64,000 bases of DNA from Cyathus striatus (Eukaryota; Basidiomycota; Agaricomycetes; Agaricales; Nidulariaceae): assembly GCA_025738555.1 (NCBI GenBank), contig JAOVFP010000008.1, positions 5,146,001 to 5,210,000 of the forward strand, in the 5' to 3' direction. Position numbers and translations under genes: made by a program. The notes under the pieces are model-generated. The model saw only the letters and a list, made by a program, of their open reading frames with translations, had not been told where the DNA came from and made no database searches. Below are positions 35,177-47,345 of the stretch, piece after piece. The first letter of the stretch is position 1, and the number at the start of each line of letters is the position of its first letter.

Positions 35177-36895
35177 GGGCGCATAAGTATGAGCTAAGGG
35201 CAATTTGGCTGCTTGAGGCTGTTGGCTGTTGGCTTGTTGACTGAATAATTGAATAGACAGTAAATCGAGAATTCGTCCGTAACATTTGTCGCGTACTTGA
35301 AATATATAAACCAAGTCAAGTTAGAGTCAAGTTGGACTATGTACTGAGTAGAGGTTCAAACAAGGTTCAGAGAACGCCTCCTAAGGCCAAACTTAACAAG
35401 ACGGAAGTGTTTGGTAGAATTCCCAGATGTAAATAGCATGCGAAAGAAGCTCAGCCGGGCCGCTTCGGAACTTAAAACATGATAAACATGATTACTTATG
35501 TTTGTCCTACATTTAATCATTCTATTTGCGTTTTTTATAGCTTTACATTCTACCTGAATCCTTTATCCATAACGCGTCAAAGAAACAAAGGACGCTGTTC
35601 ACGATTTGCGAAGTATAACAAATCATGACACGCAAGTAAGTACTACGTATTAAAGTTTAACAAGCTTGAACTTTGACTGCTTTGAATGTCCTTCATCAAG
35701 CAAGCGTATATCTCCACCCCGTACTATTCCGTCAACAAGTACATCGTCAATACAATTGGACATCAATTGGATTGTGTTGTATGATGATGGTCATTGGAAA
35801 TCCGAAAGAGGGCTGTGGTCAGAATCAAGTCAGAATGTAAGTAATCCAGTTAATTCTAGGACTATTAATTATGGCATGATTATAAAATGGTGCACTATAC
35901 ATAAGGGACCCAGCCAAGACCCAGCTGCCAAGCGCATCATGTATATATATAAAATGGAATGATATTCTCGTTACTGGAAGCACTGCAACAGTCCGCATAA
36001 AGTGTGCATTTCTTTGAAGTTTACGAAATTTCAAGTTGATCAAAAATGGCCGACTTCCTGCACTGGCATTAAAGCCCCATGGAGTCTGGACTGCGGAAGA
36101 TTACGTCGTACTTATCATTCTTCTCCCTTTCCCCACTAATTCCGTCGCCGTATCTCAGCTTGAGCCAGTGGCAATAAACAACTACCTGAATCCCAAGGAA
36201 GTAAAACCCCATAGGACTTAACGGTGCCGAATATGATCGAGAATATGACTTCTCTCCACATCAGTTCCATCTATCTGCCCAGTTTCTGCCCAAGACCTTA
36301 ACGTACATGCTGTATTTCGTGGACATGGGAAACTGGTAGTCGATGATCAGTGGGGGATTGGGACGTTTATGGCATAGCCCGCTTGATAGAATGATATCAC
36401 GGACTATCTGATGTTGTACAGGAATACCTAAGTAGTTCTTGAATGTGTATGTCAATTCCTGCTGTAGCTGCCACTACGACTGATATTTCTTCTATAGGCC
36501 GGTGAATAACAAGACTGCGACGGCGTCACCCTAGAGCTATGGTTTGTAATTTCAGCAGCACGGTCAAGCATCATAGCAATTTTTTTTGTAGTGAGGGCAA
36601 TACGGAAAGCCATGTTTGCTCTGCGAATCATTTATTATGGCTCCCCTTGCTCTTTCTACAGTGCTGTGAACTCGTCATGTACCTTTTGCATATTAAGGGT
36701 AACAATCAAAGTTCAGTCAAGACAAGAATCGGCCATTCGGAAAATCACTGATAATTATTGAGAGGGGCACATACTTCGACTGCTCAACTTGGATTTGAGG
36801 CGCCCATATCATGTATAAATGGCAATATAATAAACGGGGAAGCCACTTTTGAATGTCTCACTAAAGCCAGAAATTACCTCCCTCTGTTGCTCTTT
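35177..36895. other. 1.7-kb intergenic region
   Basis: AT-rich, with several short frames (for example 35666-35962) that have no family resemblance. The sequence immediately before 36896 is the GPCR 5' flank. Confidence 0.45.
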
Positions 36896-38352
36896 ATGAT
36901 ACTGGCTCCCATGTTTACTTTTCACGAGCGACTCGGAATATTCTGTGCCATTGAAGCTGCTGGGTAAGTTTACCACTCGATATTTATTTTAACTCCCATA
37001 CTAAATGGAAGATCTAGTTTATCTGTCTTGGGAACTTCTCTTATACTCTGCTATGCCATTGTGTGTCAAAAACTACGCCATCATGTGGCCATGTAAAGAA
37101 CAGGAATTATCTAGGTGAACTGGATACATATCCGACTTAGCAGCTGCAGAGGCAGACAAAGCCCTAAGCCTGCTAGCGCAGCTGACTCAAGCTTGTTTCT
37201 CAATCTGATGTTCGCGGACCTTCTTCAAGGGCTTGGTATGTTATCATACAATACTCAATGCTCGAATAATCGAATTAACATCAGACAGGTATTTTTCCTA
37301 GCATTAGATGGATGAACGACGGTGTAAGTTCCTTGCACTAACTAGCCTTGCGGAAATGTTATATGTACAAAATAATAGTTTATCACCACTGGGACCTCGG
37401 ACTGTGAGGCTCAGGCTACTCTCAAAGAACTCGGTATCAATGGCGTAGCATTATCGTATGTGTTTTATTACTCACTCCTAGTACCCTTATCCTGATTCCT
37501 AACTGCCGGGAAGTTCACTCGTAAGTTCACGATGTTTTCTTTCTTTCATTACAGATGCTGAAGTTTCATCAACAAAATTTTCTCAGGTTATCGGCTTGCA
37601 CACATTCACAATTTTGGTGCTTGGATGGCGATTGCCTCGTTATGCTGGACTAGTGGCCTGCTGCGTTATATGGGTCTTTACTGCTCTGGTTGTTGGCGTG
37701 AACAGAGCTGTTCACAGATCGGGCGACTACTTTGTAGACACAGGCTACTGTATGTTTCCTGTATTTGTGACTTAAAGATATCGTCTCATCTCACATCCAT
37801 AGGGTGTTGGGTCAACGAAGAATTCCGGATTTCTCAGCTGACATCAGAGTACCTTTGGATGTGGTCTTCGGCGGCACTGATGCTCATTCTCTATGGGATG
37901 ATGTTTCTTGCAATGAAAGGAATTGTTACTGTACCCAATCTAGGTGGCTTTCGTGCAGGCAATACCAAGGATGATAAAATCAAGCAAACTGCAAATCTCA
38001 TGCTATAGTAGGTCCAAAAGTTCTTGTAACATGGAGATACAGATCTAACATATTTAGCTATCCGGCCGTGTATATCGTTTGCGTCCTCCCAAACAGTGTA
38101 TCACGATGGATGTCATTTAACGGCAGATACGTTAACCCAGGATATGCCCTATTTGCCAGTGCACTATTCAGTTTATCTGGGTTTTTGAATGCACTACTGT
38201 TTATGTTGACTCGGCCAAAGATGGTGTGGAAACCTAAAGTGGATGCTGAGGGAAGGCCTCCATCCATCTATGTTTATAGAAATGAAACTTCTCAAGGTGA
38301 CTGGATTTCGAGGACTCGCGGGATTGACTATATTTTAAACATAGAGAAGTAG
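36896..38352 (+). CDS. Git3/cAMP-receptor-like G-protein-coupled receptor
   Basis: Seven-helix plasma-membrane receptor of the fungal Git3/carbon-sensing type. The start is at 36896 or 36911 (MFTFHERLGIFCAIEAAG). Spliced exons give TM1 LSVLGTSLILCYAIV, TM2 SLFLNLMFADLLQGLG then SIRWMNDGF, and a conserved extracellular Cys (TSDCEAQATLKELG). TM3-4 are VIGLHTFTILVLGW and LVACCVIWVFTALVVGV, and TM5 is YLWMWSSAALMLILYGMMFLAM. The long third loop carries basic residues (KDDKIKQTANLMLYYPAVYIVCVLPNSVSRW leads into TM6), and TM7 is FASALFSLSGFLNALLFML. The short C-tail ends ILNIEK. Seven or so introns; the join between ALS and VIGLH (37460-37590) is not settled and may hide a small exon. Confidence 0.78.
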
Positions 38353-39701
38353 AAGGCATTAATGAACAATTGTGCCTTCGAAGTTTACGGTTTAAAACCG
38401 GTATTTCACTGATATATGACAGGTTCAATTAACACTACAGGGAATTGGTTATACATGTACTTATTTATATTTCATATCAACGACAACATTATGAGTTGTA
38501 CGATGTCCGGCTCCTATTTTACGTCTAATTACGGCTTCAATGAGAATAGAGCCGACCGGCCAAATTCGCTCGGAGTTAGTTGAAGGAAGCTTGGAACATC
38601 ACCAAGGGAAGAAGCCATAGTTGCTTCCTCGAATCCCCCCCCCGGGACAATAGGGGAAGTCAAAGCACCCCAAGTCGTGACAATACAAAGTGTATTGCAG
38701 GTGCATGGTAGAAACCAATGTTATGAAGCAAAAGTAGCAGTTTTAAAAGACAAAAAGATACACATATGATCAAGCCCTCACCGAAAAGCCTACATACAAG
38801 TTCTATGATAAGTCACCAAAATCGTGCAACCAACGTGCAACTATAACCAGTCACCTAGTTACGCTGGTGAACAATGGGAAAGTTGATCCGGAACTGCGAT
38901 ATTACTTACCCCAACTTCATCAGTCTTCTGATATAAGATGCTTGAGCCTCGAGGCTCAACTTCCCCGATCTGATATACGTGCAGATATGACGGAAGGCTG
39001 TGATATGTACGTCTGTTCTCTGGTGCTCGATTTCCTAAGAAAGTTTAAGAGGCCAAACTAGGAGTGATCCATGAATACCGTGGTACGCATTTGTGGCCTC
39101 GTGAGTAAGATAAGTACAGCGGAAAGATCAAGAATAAGCTCGCCTCAACGTATCAGAGACCTGAGTACTCCGGCTCGCACTCCAACACACACTATCCGTA
39201 CGAGCGTCATCATTCGAGCAGCAACAATTTCAGACTGAGTTCTTTTGGAGTTCTTCTAATATGTGTTAGCTTCCGACACGGCTCCAAAACACCCTAAAGT
39301 CCAGAGTAGTCAGCTGCGGTTAGTAATAGCAATTACTTCCAAGTTCAGCAGCTTGCAACCGACGTTCCCTGACGTTCCTCCAAAACCTTCACATAAAAGG
39401 TAAACCGTTTGATCATGAAGAACTAAACAATGGTGCACGGTAACCAGAGCATTTAGCAGCAAGCTGACAATGATGGTCTTCCATGCGCGAAATTTGTTTT
39501 CACTGGCGCTTCCGTGGGAGATGTTAAACCGCGGCATGCATGAGCTAATACATATGTAAAGATAGTCATGTCGAAATGCCCTGTACCCATGAATAGATTT
39601 TGAGAGCAGCCAGTAATAGCAAGCGATAAGGGCTCTACACTGACAATGGAGAGATTGTAAGCAGAAACACACGTTCTTGTGCCATATGTTCATACGGCAC
39701 G
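38353..39701. other. intergenic region
   Basis: No gene recognised. It includes a nine-C run near 38636. Confidence 0.45.
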
Positions 39702-40058
39702 TCACCTGTTCACCCACAATTCGAAGATGTCAAGAGTGGCGATTTCGGTGAAGGCCAAAATGGATTTTAAGTGGAAGAAGTAAGCGGCGTGCCCTGACCT
39801 TGGCCGCCAAACCTTTCCGATGCCTCCGTCGTCCGGACCACTAGACACTCTACTGCGGCCGGGGAAGAGCGTTGATATGATGTCTCTAGCCTGCCATCTT
39901 ATGACGTACTTTCTGGGCGCTAGATAAATGTGTTCGAGAGTGCAAGGCACCAGAGTCTGTGACCGGGTACTACGACGTACTGCGACTACGTCGGCGTGAA
40001 ACACCCCGCTGCCCATTGTTCCGCATGGCGCAATCGTAGTGGTTCCAGGTGGATGCAC
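39702..40058 (-). pseudogene. possible relic of a GMC oxidoreductase C-terminus
   Basis: The frame begins with HPPGTTTIAPCGTMGSGVFHADVV, which resembles the GMC flavoenzyme active-site strand (H-P-x-G-T-x-x-M-x-P...GV-D), where the His is catalytic. A later piece (CTLEHIYLAPRKYVIRWQARDII) loosely matches the second catalytic segment, which normally carries HxQxxVYxxAEKxADII. The intervening NLRVVDAS motif is absent and no upstream FAD-binding part was found. If the reading is right, this is a short decayed fragment. Confidence 0.3.
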
Positions 40059-40591
40059 TACTTGAAATCAACCGTTCATGATTTCCAGTGAACGGCGATT
40101 GATGAGTTTCCCAATCGAGTATTCCCGACTTCCGATGCATTTTCACAGAGCTGTTGAGATGTGGGATGTAACAATCATATTATGTTCCGGATAATCAAAT
40201 AAATATTAACAGCTCACTTGAAAATTTCCCGGTGCACCTGCGTACATACTAGTAATCGAATATTCTCTGAGGCTTTCTGTTGTGGAATCAGACGGGAGCA
40301 ATTTTCAGAAAGGTACATACAAATTTAAAGTGGTGATGCCACATCATACCCCATATCTTACAATATAAAGAGCAAATCAGCATTTCCAGGGGGTTTCTCA
40401 CCAGCTCACTACGGGTAGACATGGATTTGGAACCATTAAAGGAGCAACGAACAAGATACAACAGGTACAGTCATTTTGTTGAAAAGCACAGTGGTTCTAA
40501 GAATGTTGTTGGTGCAACAATTCTAGAATCCTAAAGCCACACACGTACACAAATAGCGAACACTTCCAAGCAACATGTAACACCCAGCACT
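40059..40591. other. intergenic region
   Basis: Between the GMC-like fragment and the CHZ1 stop. No feature recognised apart from the CHZ1 3' flank. Confidence 0.45.
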
Positions 40592-41158
40592 TTACTCTTT
40601 CATAGTCACGTCATCCTCCTCTTCTTCCAGGTCCTCACGCTTGAGACCGGCCCTCTGAAGTGCCTCCTCGGAAGAATAGTCGATCTTGACACCGCGAGTT
40701 CTTCTGCCGGTGGGCAGAATGGCAGATGGGTCAATCTCTTCGAGGTTATCTTCCTCCTGTAACGGGTCGGATCAGCATACCGTCCATCAAATCAAAAGAA
40801 GCACAAAGAAAAGCTGCGCTGGTATGTAGATCAAACGCAAACGCAGGCGCTGGAGAGGGAGAGAGCGAACAGAAAGAAGCAAAAATAGAGCGCGTCGTGC
40901 GAGACCAACCTCTTCGCTGTCGTCTTCCTCGTCACCTTCTTCCTCTTCCTCCTCTTCCTCCTCCTCTTCGTCCTGGTCCATTGAATCGTCTACAGGGGCC
41001 TTGGCTTTGCCCTTTCCTTTCCCGGGAGAGTTGGTGGCAGGAGCATCACCGGTGTCAGCGGATCTACGCAAAGCGACGCGTTAGTTTACGAGAGTGGATT
41101 TGCAGGTGATATTGGGAGCATACTTGGTATTGGCGGGGTCGGTTACGTTGGAAGACAT
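40592..41158 (-). CDS. CHZ1: histone H2A.Z-H2B chaperone CHZ1
   Basis: Nuclear chaperone that delivers H2A.Z-H2B dimers to the SWR1 remodeller. Exon 1 (MSSNVTDPANT) is short. Exon 2 encodes a Lys/Pro-rich stretch (GKGKGKAKAPVDDSMDQD) and a long Asp/Glu run. Exon 3 has the CHZ motif EEDNLEEIDPSAILPTGRR followed by TRGVKIDY, then EEALQRAGLKREDLEEEEDD and the end TMKE with the stop at 40592-40594. The CHZ motif (dLeeID...I...GRRTRGk.IDy) is the histone-binding element and is intact. The protein is small, acidic and disordered, as expected for the family. Confidence 0.9.
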
Positions 41159-41648
41159 GGGAGAGTCGAGAGTGGTTGGGGAATGCAGTAGTTGGGAAAG
41201 AAGTTGTTGAACGCGATGGTGTTGTTTATTTGTGCAGTGGTTGAACAAAGCGGTAGATCACGTTACACGCTGAGGTTTGAAAATTGTTCATCTGTGTGCT
41301 AACAACAACGAGGACAATAAGGACCATTTCCGGCCATGGCTACTCTGGATAATTCAAATTGACTATAGTCTAACAGCACCAGGCCGGGAAGGGAGATCGG
41401 ATCTCTGGTGGCCGGCACAGGGACCGATGTGTGACCGGCGCTGCACGGAGGGGATAACAGGCTATCTTTGGCACCTGGGCAGTCATTCTGATGGAGCCAT
41501 GCTGCCGCGCAATGAATAATTCTCCTTCGCATGGAGGTCCCATCATTGTTTGTGATATTACCTCAGCACCAGCCATACTTTCCACCGTCCCTCTTTCTCC
41601 AGTCCAACCTGCATGCTCTTCTCCTTCTCCTCTCTCCTCTAGGGCTCC
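41159..41648. promoter_or_regulatory. divergent promoter region of CHZ1 and tubby-like gene
   Basis: These 490 bases separate two start codons that face away from each other. A pyrimidine-rich tract (CTTCTCCTTCTCCTCTCTCC, about 41616-41640) lies just before the plus-strand ATG. No TATA box was identified. Confidence 0.5.
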
Positions 41649-43794
41649 ATGAACTCCTTCAGAGACCGTGACGCTGCAGGTAGTGCCCGCTCAGACACCT
41701 CCCTCTCTCCCTCTGCTTCCACCCACTCCGCCCCTTCTCGCACTTCTCTCCTCTCCTCCGTCAAAATTCCCTATCTGCGACGCTTTGAATCTCGGAAACA
41801 TCCCCCACCTATCACCCAGCAGCCCCTCCTTACCCTCAAGCTCTCCTCACCCTCTTTCCTCGACTCGTTCGTCAAGGACGATCTCTCCAAGCACCCCCTC
41901 TACACAATCAGGACCTCAGGCACATCTACCACTATCATCAGGAACAATGACTACACGGGCGAGATGAAAACCGCGGAGATCACCTGGCCCAAGGCTCTCC
42001 CACCGACAAAGGACAAAGGCGCTTCCGACGGCGTCTTGATACGATTGCGCGGCGAGAGGTGGAAGGGAGGGGAGACGTTGTTGAAGCATGCTTCGTGCGT
42101 CCTTTTCGCTTCTCTCACTTTTTAATCTTCGGTTCTGATATATCCTTACCGTCCAGGGGGTCTCGCAAGTTTAGTATTCCCAACTATTCGCACAACCTGA
42201 AATGGAAACGTGTCGGACAGTCGTACTGGGTGAGCATTTAGGGCGGTCAATTCGCTGTGACAGCTGTTTAATACCTCTTTCTTAGTGTACCACCGCACAG
42301 CTAAAGGGCCGTCCAATAGCTGTTTTAGAAGGGGCATCGGGGTCAGAACCTCCCAAACTGGTAGTGTACGAAACCTTGCACGAGAAGAACCCTCTGCGCT
42401 CGTTATACGAACACCAAGGTGTATCCATTCTTCTTCTGGACCATCTTTTAATAACGGCGCTTTTACTTGTCACGGATGTGCAAGAGTGGATGGTCGTACG
42501 AAAGTTCGAAGGAAAGAATATCCTCATTCCCAACATCCACGATGCTGAAGATGGCCCACGATCAGCACCTGACAACGCTACCTCCGCCTCACAATGGCGA
42601 AAAATCATGTTCGGAGAGCCCATCTTCCCGAAGCTTAGTGGGGAGATGCTACCTGCTGACTCGTCAACTTCGATGCCCCCTGCGGCCTCGGATCCCGAAC
42701 CACCGACCCCCACATCCGAGACTTCGGACACAATGCCACAGTTTGTTTATCGCAACTCTATCGATTCACGATACACAACCAACCAGACGTCCACACTTGA
42801 TCTTTCTTCAAGCTCTGGTGAGTCTGATGAAGGTATTGAGCAAGACCTCGTGTCACCTCCGCAGACGCGACCTCCCAGCCCATCAGCAGAGTCAATATTT
42901 TATCCACTTACGAACTCTTCCGCCCCATCTCACACATATCTCGATCCATCCTTCTATAATCCCCACAATGTACCTCCAGTGCCCCCACTTCCTCTAGAAT
43001 ACCGTAGACCAGGCTCCAGCCAATCAAGTGGCACGCCCCTTCAAAGATCCATTTCCCCCGCCTCTGCTACTAGTTCTGGCTCACGATTCCGTCGTGATCT
43101 TCCCCCTGCTCCTCAGCCACCGCCACCACCACCACCCATTTTTCGACCACGTTCAACACCACCTCGAGACATGCTCTCACATAATGTCAAACAGCGCCCA
43201 TCTACTGCCGGCGGAGCGGCGTATCCTCTTGCGGCTGCAACTACGGTCCGACGACCATCAGACCCTGGAATCGCTCGCTCTCGGGTTTCCATTTCGTCAC
43301 GGCCTCTTCCCCGTCCACCCCAGCAACCATCTGAACCCCTTTCACCTGTACCACAATCTGCACGCTCATTACGGCATATCCAAAGTTCGTCAAGCATTGC
43401 TCAAGACGCGCGTCGGGAGGACAAAGGTCGATCTCAGCAGCGATCGCAGCGCTCACTGCCACCTACACCCATGGAGCTCGCGGCAGCACGAACGGTAACA
43501 GCCGCAGGCGTTCCGGTGCTCAGTGCCAGCACGAGTCACCAACCGGCACATCGCAGACTACGATCCAAAACGTCTGAGGAGGACTTTGAGCAGTGGATGA
43601 CTGAGATTACCGGACCGCGAGGGTTACCCCAGATGGCGATGGACATGCCGCGCTCGTCGGTGATTGATGTTCCACCCCCGTCTTACTACTCCATCTTTGA
43701 CACTGGTTCAAACGGGGGGAATCAAGCGTCGACTGTTGTCGATCCTTCAGCGCTGCAATTTCAGGTCGGGCATACAATGGTACCAGAAACGTGA
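41649..43794 (+). CDS. tubby-like (DUF6593-type) domain protein with proline-rich tail
   Basis: Uncharacterised protein of a type common in Agaricomycetes. The first about 300 residues form a beta-rich region: LYTIRTSGTSTTIIRNND, ITWPKALPP, VLIRLRGERWKGGETLLK, and after splicing FSIPNYSHNLKWKRVGQSYW and KLVVYETLHEKNPLRSLYEHQG. A strongly hydrophobic helix follows (ISLLLDHLLITALLLVTDVQEW), similar to the buried central helix of tubby-fold domains. The remainder is disordered, with SH3-ligand-like runs (PPAPQPPPPPPPIF at about 43105-43140, RPLPRPPQQP) and Ser clusters. Introns lie near 42096-42157 and 42230-42287. It could act as a membrane-associated scaffold, which is inference from composition. 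Confidence 0.75.
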
Positions 43795-44639
43795 CTGGTG
43801 ACTGGTGCCACTCGCTTCTAGCGTTGGGGGGGTCCTGCTTCTGTTTTGCGAATTACCTTCCTCCACGGAAACATGTGGAATCTGGGTATTTGCATAGCGC
43901 CCATGTTACCATCCCCACAAGCACATGTTTATGTATCGCGCCTACATCTACCACTCATTCATCATTACTCACTGGCTGTATATCAATCTTTTTTTTTTCC
44001 TCGGCGTCATATTTCCTTCCTTTTTGGTTTGCATTCTTTATTTCGCCACCCTGGTGCTTGGCTCGGATACTATTCTGCAACGGACGATTTTTTACGATTT
44101 TTCACTCCTTTATTGTGGTCTCAACACATTTTTAAATCACGTTCAACCATAGCATCATCCATCTAATCGCTACATTTACACACTTACCACCTGTCTCGCT
44201 CTAGCTGTCCTGTTTCCCGTGTTGTTGTTCATTATATCAGCTTGCTTTTTTTTAATTGGGCAGCAGATTCTTAACTTTCCTCACTTTCATTATTTGTTCC
44301 ATCGCAACCAATGTATCTTTTCATTCATCACAATCTCGGTTTTCTTTTTTATTTCCATTGTCTCGAGCAAGGTGTTATATTAAAGTACATACGCACAAAC
44401 ATGTTGTATGTATATCAGCGGATCGTAGGATAGTATAACAATATATTCAAACTATAAATTCGAACTACTTCGGTTTTCCCGTGTCTGCAACAATAGGAGC
44501 TCCAGCTATAGGTTCTCGTGCTGAGGGATTTTCGGGCCGCTATTGCCGATCCCGAGATATGTCCTCTCGCTGTCATTGATATCCTTGACTACTTATTGGA
44601 CTTCCACTTATCGAAAAGTTTTCCTCCTTCATTCAAGCC
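43795..44639. other. intergenic region / long 3' UTR
   Basis: T-rich DNA with runs such as the nine T at about 43989, and short hydrophobic frames caused by that composition. No gene recognised. Confidence 0.45.
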
Positions 44640-45450
44640 ATGGTTTCCGAAGAAGCCTTAACAGGGCCAGATAACGGCGCCGAAAAGCATATATTTGTGG
44701 TCGTCATGGTACGCAGAAAAACGTTCCTGTCTCGGAGTCACACGATCTGACTGACCGCCCACTCACGCTGCCTACCTACAGGGCGTATCGGGAACCGGGA
44801 AATCTACGCTGGGATCTGCGCTGGCAAAAGCTTTGGATATGCCTTACGTTGAAGGCGACGACCTTCATCCGAAGTCGAATGTGGATAAGATGTCTACAGG
44901 CATCCCATTAACGGACGCTGATCGCGAACCGTGGCTCAAACTCATTCGCACTACCGTAGAACACATGTGCGTTGAGCAGAGCGCGAATCCCGAGAAGAAG
45001 GGAAACCTTGGCGTGGTTGCTACCTGCTCAGCGCTGAAGAGGTATTACCGAGATATTTTAAGAGGGAGAATGAAGCCTGTGACCACGAAAGATGAGGAAG
45101 AAGCAAATGGCGTCCCTGAACATTTGGAGCCTGCTCATCCAGAGGTTTTGCCGACGTATTTTGTGTTTATAGATGGGCCAAGGGACGTGTTGCTGGATCG
45201 AATGCAGAAGAGACCTGGTCATTTCATGAAGGCGACGATGTTGGATAGTCAACTGCAGACTTTGGAAAGCCCTGTTGGAGAGGGAGGCGTTGTAACGGTC
45301 CCATTACTAGACTCAACAGAAGACCAGGTTGCAGCAGCGAAACGAGGGCTATCCGAGTTGTCTGCAATTACATTGGAACTTTCTACGAATGGAACTTTAG
45401 AGCAGACATCTGAAGAAGAGACGAAGAAACATACCGAAGACGTAAATTAA
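44640..45450 (+). CDS. gluconokinase
   Basis: Phosphorylates D-gluconate to 6-phosphogluconate with ATP, feeding the pentose phosphate pathway. Exon 1 encodes MVSEEALTG... up to FVVVM. After one intron (ATG|GTACGC to TACAG|GGC) comes the P-loop GVSGTGKST, then the GntK pattern LDMPYVEGDDLHPKSNVDKMSTGIPLTDADREPWL, with the conserved DxLH and GxPLxDxDRxPWL elements. VVATCSALKRYYRDILR, FVFIDGPRDVLLDRMQKRPGHFM and MLDSQLQTLESP complete the family signature. The C-terminal 35 residues are an acidic tail without counterpart in the bacterial enzyme. There is no targeting signal, so it is expected in the cytosol. Confidence 0.95.
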
Positions 45451-45833
45451 GGACATGTATCTAACCTGTATTATATCTAGCAATACTTGAATACCACCAG
45501 GCACAAGTTCGAAATAAGAGATGATTTAAATGATGAAACTGACTGTGTCGTCTCTGGAGAGCCGGAGACCTCTAGATCTAGTACTAAGTTTGAGCCCGAG
45601 AAGTAAAAAATAAAGATATCACATGAAAGCATTTATTCCATTTTGTGGTTCTCGTTCGCAAAAACCTGGTATATCGATAAGTGTTAACTTGAAGTTGTAA
45701 GTAGCGGATGTACAGAGAGCTGTAGCGCAACGGCATATGCCGAAGAGAGCGACGCGTATGCCAGTGTGGGTGAGATCAGAGACGACGCGTCAGTAGTTCC
45801 TCTTCATCTCATTTTCCTCATCCACTATTCATC
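45451..45833. other. intergenic region
   Basis: 3' flank of gluconokinase and promoter of the proteasome gene. No tRNA or other gene was recognised. Confidence 0.45.
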
Positions 45834-47015
45834 ATGGTACGTTCTATCGCTACTAAATGTTTATTACATCTCTAACTACTGCTAATAAATAGGCCAGAAG
45901 ATACGACAGTATGTAAAATAATGCTTAGATATGTCATTCATGGCTAATGTTTGTAACTCGATCAGGTCGAACAACCATCTTCTCGCCCGAAGGTATGCCT
46001 GCCTTCACTTATCTCCCACCACTCTTGCTGATTCCTGTGGATAATAGGCCGGTTATACCAAAGTATGTTTAGGAATAACTTCAATCAGTCAAGACATGCT
46101 AAACATCATGCCATTCAGTCGAATATGCGATGGAAGCTATCTCGCACGCAGGTACCGTTTTAGGCGTCCTAGCTAAAGATGGCGTTGTCCTTGCAGCAGA
46201 GAAGAAGGTCACAGGGAAGCTTTTGGATCTTTCAGCAGCGAAGGATGGTGGATATGGTGGAAGTGGGGAGAAGATCTACCTTCTGAACTCGTGCGTCACT
46301 CTCTCCTTCCTTTATTCAATCAGTCCTTACGGTGCATCTTGGGAATAGTAACGTTATCGGAGGCGTTGCTGGTCTCACTGCCGATGCAAACTCTCTCGTG
46401 AACTACGCACGGACAGCGGCGCAGAGACATCTACTCAACTATAACGAAGATATTCCCGTTGAGCTTCTCGCACAACGGTTGTGTGATATGAAGCAGGGGT
46501 ATACCCAGTTCGGAGGTTCGTCTCTTTTATTAGCTCTCTATCTGTCACTTTCATCTCTTACTGCGGACAGGTCTTCGGCCGTTCGGTGTCTCTCTCCTTT
46601 ACGCCGGATACGATCCGCACTACGAATTCCAGCTTTATCACTCTGATCCATCAGGAAACTACTCTGGCTGGAAAGCAACTTGTATTGGTGCAAATAACGG
46701 CACAGCACAGAGTTTGCTCAAACAAGAGTATAAAGACGATATCACCGTGAAGGATGCGATCGGCTTGGTGTTAAGGACGATGAGCAAGACAATGGATAGC
46801 ACGACGTTGGGAAGCGAGAAGTGTGAGTAGAGCTTTTTTTCCTGTTGGTCCTGATATGCTGATGGTTGCTGGATGTAGTGGAATTCGCTGTTCTCACTCT
46901 GGATCCTGAAACAAAGCAACCCAAAGCAAAGATTTACAAGCCTTCTGAGATTGATGCCCTGTTGCTCCAGGAGGGATTGATGAAGAAGGATGATGATACA
47001 GAGATGAGGTCTTGA
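45834..47015 (+). CDS. PRE9: 20S proteasome subunit alpha3 (PSMA4/Pre9)
   Basis: Outer-ring subunit of the 20S proteasome. The first exon is only the ATG (45834-45836). After three small exons the N-terminus reads [19 protein letters not shown] then [12 protein letters not shown], the proteasome alpha signature (YDxxxxxFSPEGRLxQVEYA). [21 protein letters not shown] and KIYLLN follow, then [73 protein letters not shown] and a C-terminus with [12 protein letters not shown]. The stop is at 47013-47015. The RRYDS start and [15 protein letters not shown] point to alpha3 over other alpha subunits. About seven introns are concentrated at the 5' end, usual for basidiomycete housekeeping genes. Confidence 0.93.
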
Positions 47016-47345
47016 TTTCTGAGTAGTTCTTTCGTGGATGTATTTCTAATATTGAATCAATTTCATTGCAAAACTCTATGCCTGTGGGTCGTATGATGTC
47101 TATAAATAAGAAGTATCTTGTGATATCGTTTCTTTTTTGAGTGTTATAATATTTCTTGTCAAGCTCTAGTAATCCCTCATTGCATCAAGAAGTTAAATCA
47201 AAGATATCATGCACAGGCCAGATTAAGTATATCACAAAAAGATTTCGAATAGTTCTTCGACAAGCGTAACGATACGAGGAAACGAACCAATAAATATGTT
47301 ACCACAGAGTATGAGTATAAATCCAGATAGTTACAGTAGTATAGC
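47016..47345. other. convergent intergenic region
   Basis: 3' flanks of the proteasome gene (+) and the copper transporter (-), AT-rich. Nothing else recognised. Confidence 0.5.

Noticed and set aside
39310..39717. 135-codon minus-strand frame rich in Cys, His and Leu
   Set aside because: Composition is not protein-like, and no family resemblance or joined exons were found.
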